A DNA stretch of 64,000 nucleotides. Origin: Lentisphaera marina. Lineage in GTDB: Bacteria > Verrucomicrobiota > Lentisphaeria > Lentisphaerales > Lentisphaeraceae. The stretch is taken from positions 1,612,001-1,676,000 of the forward strand of contig NZ_JAQZZL010000002.1 of NCBI RefSeq assembly GCF_028745505.1. Reading direction: 5' to 3'. Below the pieces are notes generated by a model, which was not told the origin of the DNA, made no database searches, and was given only the letters and a program-made list of their open reading frames with translations. A program made the position numbers and the translations under genes. Position 1 is the stretch's first letter; every line of letters starts with the position of its first letter. Positions 59,534 to 64,000 of the stretch are shown here, piece by piece.

Positions 59534-60037
59534 CTAGGTGGGATTTCCCCCACGAGCCATTAACATCTGTCCACTACGAACCATCTCGACAATTTCATAA
59601 TTCCCTAGCAGGGCAATCATTGCATCCAATTTGGATGAAGCACCAGAGCACTCAATAACCAAAGAATTGTCAGTGAAGTCAACTGTTTTACCACCAAAAT
59701 GTTTGGTGATTTGCAAAATTTCTCCACGCTTGGTCGCGTCTGCTGCTACTTTAACAAGAACCATCTCACGTACAATGGCTTCAGTATCTGTATGCTCAAT
59801 ACAATGAACTACATCAACTAGCTTTTCCAATTGAAGGTTAATTTGCTTGAGACTATCACTTGCGCCTTTAGCAGAGATTGAAACACGTGAGAAGCGCCCA
59901 TCCATCGCAGGAGAAACGACGAGAGAGTCAATATTGTATCCACGTCGTGAGAAGATTTGACACATGCGCATCAAAGCCCCTGGGTTATTGCGGATATAAA
60001 CACTTATTGTATGAGTTTGAAAATCTTTCATCATCAA
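59534..60037 (-). CDS. ilvN: Acetolactate synthase, small regulatory subunit
   Basis: Regulatory subunit that mediates valine feedback. The 167-residue protein has an ACT domain at the start (HTISVYIRNNPGALMRMCQIFSRRGYNIDSLVV), a second ACT-like half and ENSLVIECSGASSKLDAMIALLGNYEIVEMVRSG-like end. Normal length. Four bases after ilvB. Confidence 0.95.
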   Translation of the reverse strand: MMMKDFQTHTISVYIRNNPGALMRMCQIFSRRGYNIDSLVVSPAMDGRFSRVSISAKGASDSLKQINLQLEKLVDVVHCIEHTDTEAIVREMVLVKVAADATKRGEILQITKHFGGKTVDFTDNSLVIECSGASSKLDAMIALLGNYEIVEMVRSGQMLMARGGNPT

Positions 60038-60041
60038 ATCC

Positions 60042-61751
60042 TTAAGTTGAACCAGTTGGTTTATCTAATTTTTCACTTGGAGCTTCAAGTAACATCTTAT
60101 CATAATTAGCTCCTGCAGGAATCATCGGATAAACATTATCTGTTTTATTACAAACAGCTTCAATTAAGCAAGGACCATCATTATAGGCTAGAGCCTCTTC
60201 CCACACTTTCGCCACATCATCACTGCTGGACATACGGAAAGCTTTTACGCCATATGACTCTGCTAATTTTACAAAGTCAGGATTACCCACCATATCAACA
60301 CCAGAAAGACGCTCATCAAAGAAGAGTTCTTGCCACTGACGAACCATGCCTAAGTAACTGTTATTTAAAACTAAAATCTTTACAGGTAATTTGTGGATTG
60401 CAGCCGTCGACAATTCAAACAAAGTCATTTGGAAGCCACCATCACCCGAAACAGATACAACTAAATCATCGGGACGACCAAACTGAGCACCAATTGCCGC
60501 TGGAAAACCAAAGCCCATAGTACCTGCGCCACCTGAACTCAACCAATTTTTACCTTTAGTTGATTTACAGAACTGTGCCGCCCACATTTGGTGTTGACCT
60601 ACGTCAGTAGCAACAATCGCCTCACTATCACTTTGCTTATCTAACTCCGCTAGAACTTCCTGCATTGTTAGTCCACCTTGGATTTTATCATATTTCAAAG
60701 GATAGTCTTGGCGCCATTGTTTCACTTCTTCAACCCAAGTGGCTGAATCGCACTCTTCAACTTGAAGAATTAACTCCTCAAGAATGAGACGTGCATCACC
60801 TACACACCAATAATCTGGCGTGATCATTTTACCGTACTCAGAGGGGTCAATATCGATATGAATTCTAACTGCGTCAGCACAAAATTCGTCAAGCTTACCA
60901 ACAATGCGATCATCCCATCTTGAACCAATAGAACACACTAAGTCGCAATTTTTAACAGCAAAGTTAGCATAGGCAGTTCCGTGCATACCGAGCATACCTA
61001 AAGATAGGTCATGCTTTTCTGAAATAGCACCTTTACCCAAAAGTGTAGTAACTACCGGAACATTGAGTTTTTCTGCTAGTTCACGCACTTCTTCTTCAGC
61101 GCTAGACAGGACACATCCATGGCCTACTAGAAGCAAGGGTTTGCGCGCTTTTTTAAATGCTTTGGCGATTTGTTTAATTTTATCTTTATCACCATGTCCT
61201 GGAACAGTGTAACCAGGAAGGTCCATAGCTGCATCTAAATCAAACACACCCTCAGTTGAACTTATATCCTTAGGAACATCAATCACAACTGGACCTGGAC
61301 GACCACTAGTTGCAACATAAAATGCTTCATTTACAGTTCTAGTTATATCTTCATGAGAACGCACCAAATAACTGTGCTTGACCACAGGCAGAGAAATACC
61401 AAAGACATCTGCTTCCTGAAAAGCATCTTTACCCAACATTGGGCTAATGGTTTGACCTGTAATAACAATCATTGGGACTGAGTCCATTTGTGCTGTTATT
61501 AGGCCTGTAATCGTATTGGTAGCACCTGGCCCACTCGTCACTAGAACAACCCCCGGTTTACCCGTGGCTCTCGCATAACCATCGGCCATGTGAGTCGCTC
61601 CTTGTTCATGACGAACAAGAATCAGTTCTATATCAGTATTTGTGGTAACCAGAGCATCAAAGAATGGAATCGCCGCACCGCCAGAGTAGCCAAAAATGTA
61701 CTCTACGCCATGCTTTTCCAAACATTTAATTACTGCTTCTGCTGCGTTCAT
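60042..61751 (-). CDS. ilvB: Acetolactate synthase, large catalytic subunit
   Basis: Thiamine-diphosphate enzyme of valine, leucine and isoleucine synthesis; 569 residues. GYSGGAAIPFFDAL, the catalytic Glu in LVRHEQGATHMADGYARATGK, SGPGATNTITGL, and the ThDP site VSGDGGFQMTLFELSTAA followed by LNNSYLGMVRQWQELFFDE. The LNN-LG-VRQWQ block is a mark of real acetolactate synthase. Start at 61751, nine bases after glyA. Confidence 0.96.
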   Translation of the reverse strand: MNAAEAVIKCLEKHGVEYIFGYSGGAAIPFFDALVTTNTDIELILVRHEQGATHMADGYARATGKPGVVLVTSGPGATNTITGLITAQMDSVPMIVITGQTISPMLGKDAFQEADVFGISLPVVKHSYLVRSHEDITRTVNEAFYVATSGRPGPVVIDVPKDISSTEGVFDLDAAMDLPGYTVPGHGDKDKIKQIAKAFKKARKPLLLVGHGCVLSSAEEEVRELAEKLNVPVVTTLLGKGAISEKHDLSLGMLGMHGTAYANFAVKNCDLVCSIGSRWDDRIVGKLDEFCADAVRIHIDIDPSEYGKMITPDYWCVGDARLILEELILQVEECDSATWVEEVKQWRQDYPLKYDKIQGGLTMQEVLAELDKQSDSEAIVATDVGQHQMWAAQFCKSTKGKNWLSSGGAGTMGFGFPAAIGAQFGRPDDLVVSVSGDGGFQMTLFELSTAAIHKLPVKILVLNNSYLGMVRQWQELFFDERLSGVDMVGNPDFVKLAESYGVKAFRMSSSDDVAKVWEEALAYNDGPCLIEAVCNKTDNVYPMIPAGANYDKMLLEAPSEKLDKPTGST

Positions 61752-61760
61752 TAAATTATC

Positions 61761-63275
61761 CTAGTTTAAAACCTGTTTCAAAATTTCCGTATCGAGCTCT
61801 GGGTAAAGAACAAAACGTTCTAAGAGCTTAGTCACACGTTCACGACATGAAGCAATTACAGCCTCGTCTGTCGTAGCTTTAGCAAGTGATTTCTTGCCCG
61901 CGTTTTTACCTTTAGTAATTGTGTTTGCTTCAGTAGTATTGAGAATTTCTACAACGATCTCGGCAATTTCTTTCATTTCAGCTTGGCCCATACCGAGTGT
62001 CGTAAGAGCTGGAGTACCAATTCTTAAGCCAGATGTATACCATGCACCATTGGGATCAAAAGGAACTGAGTTACGATTAAGAGTAATACCCGCTGCGCGT
62101 ACAGCATCTTCTGCTTGGCGCCCAGTCAAACCAAAGTTTGTCACATCCAATACCATGAGGTGATTGTCAGTTCCACCAGAAGTAAGGTTTACACCAGCTT
62201 CAGTAAGGTTTGATGCTAAAGCATGAGAATTTTTAATAATATTTTTAGCGTAGTCTTGGAACTCTGGAGTATTAGCTTCTTTAAAAGCAATAGCTTTTGC
62301 TGCCATACTATGAGGAAGTGGACCGCCGAGCACCATTGGGCAACCTTGGTCAATAAAATCACCAAATTCTTTCTTAGCAAGAATTAAACCACCACGGGGA
62401 CCGCGAAGTGTTTTGTGTGTCGTTGTTGTGACAACATCAGCATGTTGAACAGGATCAAAATCACCAGTGAATACTTTACCTGCAACTAAACCTGCAAAGT
62501 GAGCCATATCTACCATAAAGACCGCTCCAACACTATCAGCAATTTCGCGCATGATACGGAAATTAACTTTACGTGGGTAAGCAGAGTAACCAGCTAGTAG
62601 GATAGTTGGCTTGATTTCTTCAGCTTGCTTGCGAATTGAGTCGTAATCGAGAACCTGAGTTTTAGGATCTACGTCATAAGTATAAGCATCAAACATTCTT
62701 GCTGAAACATTGTGTCTATAACCGTGAGTCAAGTGACCGCCAGAGTAGTAATTTAGCCCGAGTAATTTTTGGTTACCAAATGCTTCACGCAATTCAGACC
62801 ACTGCTCATCAGAAAGATTATAAAGATTAGTCTCACCTACTTTTTCCATGTAAGGCTGCTGAACCACTTTATTCAAAATTGCCCAGTAAGCTACCATGTT
62901 GGCATCAGCACCTGAATGAGGCTGAACATAAGCATGCTCTGCACCGAAAAGATCACAAGCTTCTTTACATGCTTGACCTTCGAGATTATCAATATTATCA
63001 CAACCCGCATAGTAACGGTGATTAGGGAAACCTTCCGCATACTTATCAGTTAGTAAATTACCCAAAGTCAATTGCGTTGAAAGTGAACAGTAGTTCTCTG
63101 AAGCAATCATTTTTAAGTAAGAACGCTGATCTTCAAGCTCTTTAATAATGGAAGCAGGTACAGACTTATCAACTTTAGCAACTTGCTCAAGATTTGCTAA
63201 GTAACCAACCATTGCAGCATTTGGCTCCTCGCCTTTGGCTACGATATCTTTAATGTATGTCGCTAATGCGCTCAT
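61761..63275 (-). CDS. glyA: Serine hydroxymethyltransferase, long form
   Basis: Interconverts serine and glycine with tetrahydrofolate, PLP-dependent. The PLP lysine is in VVTTTTHKTLRGPRGGLIL; other marks are MIASENYCS, YAEGFPNHRYYAGC and SGGTDNHLMVLDV. The protein is about 504 residues from the ATG at 63275 (a TTG-like upstream start adds 15); this is long because of an extra segment around residues 140-190 (NLYNLSDEQWSELREAFGN) and another near residue 440, as in chlamydial and planctomycete enzymes. The first gene of the ilv/hem operon, with its own promoter. Confidence 0.94.
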   Translation of the reverse strand: MSALATYIKDIVAKGEEPNAAMVGYLANLEQVAKVDKSVPASIIKELEDQRSYLKMIASENYCSLSTQLTLGNLLTDKYAEGFPNHRYYAGCDNIDNLEGQACKEACDLFGAEHAYVQPHSGADANMVAYWAILNKVVQQPYMEKVGETNLYNLSDEQWSELREAFGNQKLLGLNYYSGGHLTHGYRHNVSARMFDAYTYDVDPKTQVLDYDSIRKQAEEIKPTILLAGYSAYPRKVNFRIMREIADSVGAVFMVDMAHFAGLVAGKVFTGDFDPVQHADVVTTTTHKTLRGPRGGLILAKKEFGDFIDQGCPMVLGGPLPHSMAAKAIAFKEANTPEFQDYAKNIIKNSHALASNLTEAGVNLTSGGTDNHLMVLDVTNFGLTGRQAEDAVRAAGITLNRNSVPFDPNGAWYTSGLRIGTPALTTLGMGQAEMKEIAEIVVEILNTTEANTITKGKNAGKKSLAKATTDEAVIASCRERVTKLLERFVLYPELDTEILKQVLN

Positions 63276-63318
63276 ATATAAAACCCTTATGTACGTTTTC
63301 TTATTTATAATGACCTGC

Positions 63319-63346
63319 AATATAAAGCGCTACCTAATACCTGCAA
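63319..63346 (-). promoter_or_regulatory. Probable promoter of the glyA-hemE operon
   Basis: On the minus strand: TTGCAG (63341-63346), a 16-base spacer and TATATT (63319-63324), about 45 bases before the glyA start. Confidence 0.55.
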
Positions 63347-63431
63347 GGTCGAAATTTCATTAATTAAAAAGTATGACCCACACAGAGTAATAGCTACAAT
63401 TAACATACCTAAAGATGTCCCATTTTTGAAC

Positions 63432-63463
63432 AAAAAAAAGAGCGACCCTTAGGTCGCTCTTTA
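63432..63463 (-). terminator. Terminator of the small Cys/Lys-rich gene
   Basis: On the minus strand, AGAGCGACC / GGTCGCTCT followed by TTTTTTTTG. Confidence 0.9.
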
Positions 63464-63482
63464 AATCTGATGTATAAATATC

Positions 63483-63695
63483 TTACTTCTTAGAAGGGCA
63501 CTTATCGCAATCTTTTTTCTTAGCTTCTTTGTCGCATTTTTTAGCGGCTTTGTCGCATTTTTTACCATCTTTATCGCACTTGGTAGCGCACTCTTTCTTG
63601 TCAGTCTTTTTGTGAGCCGCACAAGAATCACATGCGAGTGCAGTTGAACCTGCGAAGAATGCAAAGAAGAATGCAAATACTAATAATTTTTTCAT
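63483..63695 (-). CDS. Small exported cysteine/lysine-rich peptide
   Basis: A 70-residue protein with signal peptide MKKLLVFAFFFAFFAGSTALA and a mature part of about 49 residues containing eight Cys and many Lys. It reads as an irregular repeat of K(K)CDK units: CDSCAAHKK, ECATKCDKDGKKCDK, AAKKCDKEAKKKDCDKC. This suggests a metal-binding or disulfide-linked exported peptide. No known family identified. It has its own terminator and an AAGGAG-like site (gttattcc on the plus strand), so it is a single-gene transcript. Confidence 0.75.
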   Translation of the reverse strand: MKKLLVFAFFFAFFAGSTALACDSCAAHKKTDKKECATKCDKDGKKCDKAAKKCDKEAKKKDCDKCPSKK

Positions 63696-63793
63696 GGAAT
63701 AACTCCTAATTCATTTTTTTTGTTGGGTTGGATAGGTATAAAAAAAGTTCCATTAAAAACAAAAAACAAATGTTTTTACTAGAACTTTAAAAT

Positions 63794-64000
63794 TTATTCT
63801 TCGTCTTTGGCAATATCGTCCATCATCGAGTTTCTACTACGATTCTGCCCATAGACCTTAAGAAATTCAGAAAATTCAGAATTGTCTATAACAACGGTAG
63901 CGGTATCTTGAAGCTGCTGAGCCTTAGCCTTCACTTGCTCATCAGAAATCTCATCTTCTTTATAAAGATCCAAGCCCAAGAGTGAATTAGTTGCACCAAT
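63794..64000 (-). CDS. C-terminal end of an unknown protein (partial at window edge)
   Basis: The frame is open to the window edge, so the 5' part is missing; at least 68 codons are seen. The sequence starts IGATNSLLGLDLYKEDE and is acidic and helical, ending in MMDDIAKDEE. No domain can be recognised from this part. Confidence 0.6.
   Translation of the reverse strand: MGATNSLLGLDLYKEDEISDEQVKAKAQQLQDTATVVIDNSEFSEFLKVYGQNRSRNSMMDDIAKDEE

Overview
The window looks like a chromosomal segment from an AT-rich Gram-negative bacterium of the Planctomycetes-Verrucomicrobia-Lentisphaerae group, most plausibly a marine Lentisphaera relative. This is inferred from secreted sulfatases, the paired planctomycete-type cytochrome (PSCyt1/DUF1592) and DUF1552 genes, outer-membrane lipoproteins and a long-form serine hydroxymethyltransferase. 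No 16S gene is present to confirm it.

Region 1 (1-2287): end of proS, its terminator, and an apolipoprotein N-acyltransferase gene. Region 2 (2288-3320): gene-poor DNA with a 52-bp direct repeat and a 362-bp element with inverted ends. Region 3 (3323-about 10575): an array of 13 integron gene cassettes (called C0 to C12 here) with 12 complete attC sites and one truncated site, but no integrase gene in the window. It carries two BrnT/BrnA pairs, one ParE-type pair, one VapBC pair, duplicated small membrane proteins, a lipoprotein and several cassettes with no long gene. In all 13 cassettes the first bases are the exact complement of the R'' box of the cassette's own attC, which proves the cassette boundaries. 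Region 4: three insertion sequences, namely two copies of a 1583-bp IS5-superfamily element and one 1380-bp IS3-family element. Each sits inside a recognisable gene: the cassette lipoprotein, a GFA-family gene and a DUF1552 gene. Removing each element plus one target duplication restores the reading frame exactly.

Region 5 (12.8-29 kb): secreted or catabolic genes (metallo-beta-lactamase-fold alkylsulfatase-like protein, sulfatase, SlyD, the pxpBAC 5-oxoprolinase set, phosphatidylserine decarboxylase, mutarotase-like and dienelactone-hydrolase-like proteins, the DUF1592/DUF1552 pair). Region 6 (29-33 kb): bluB and cobO for the cobalamin pathway, a structured intergenic element, queG and tilS for tRNA modification. 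Region 7 (33-39.6 kb): a tripartite RND efflux operon followed by a TetR regulator. Region 8 (39.6-43.7 kb): a PhoD-like phosphatase, a YgfZ-TPR fusion and a group 2 sigma factor in one operon, preceded by two striking hairpins whose loops are made of GGAGG repeats. Region 9 (44-48 kb): the rpmJ-rpsM-rpsK-rpsD-rpoA-rplQ operon with a good promoter and terminator, followed by a possible recO. Region 10 (48-56 kb): lysA, a secreted esterase, a heparan-sulfatase-like enzyme and a two-gene exopolysaccharide synthase/TPR-porin unit. Region 11 (56-64 kb): a packed glyA-ilvB-ilvN-SirB1-like-hemL-hemE operon, a small cysteine/lysine-rich exported peptide and a partial gene at the edge.

The most notable content is the integrase-less cassette array and the hairpins with GGAGG loops.
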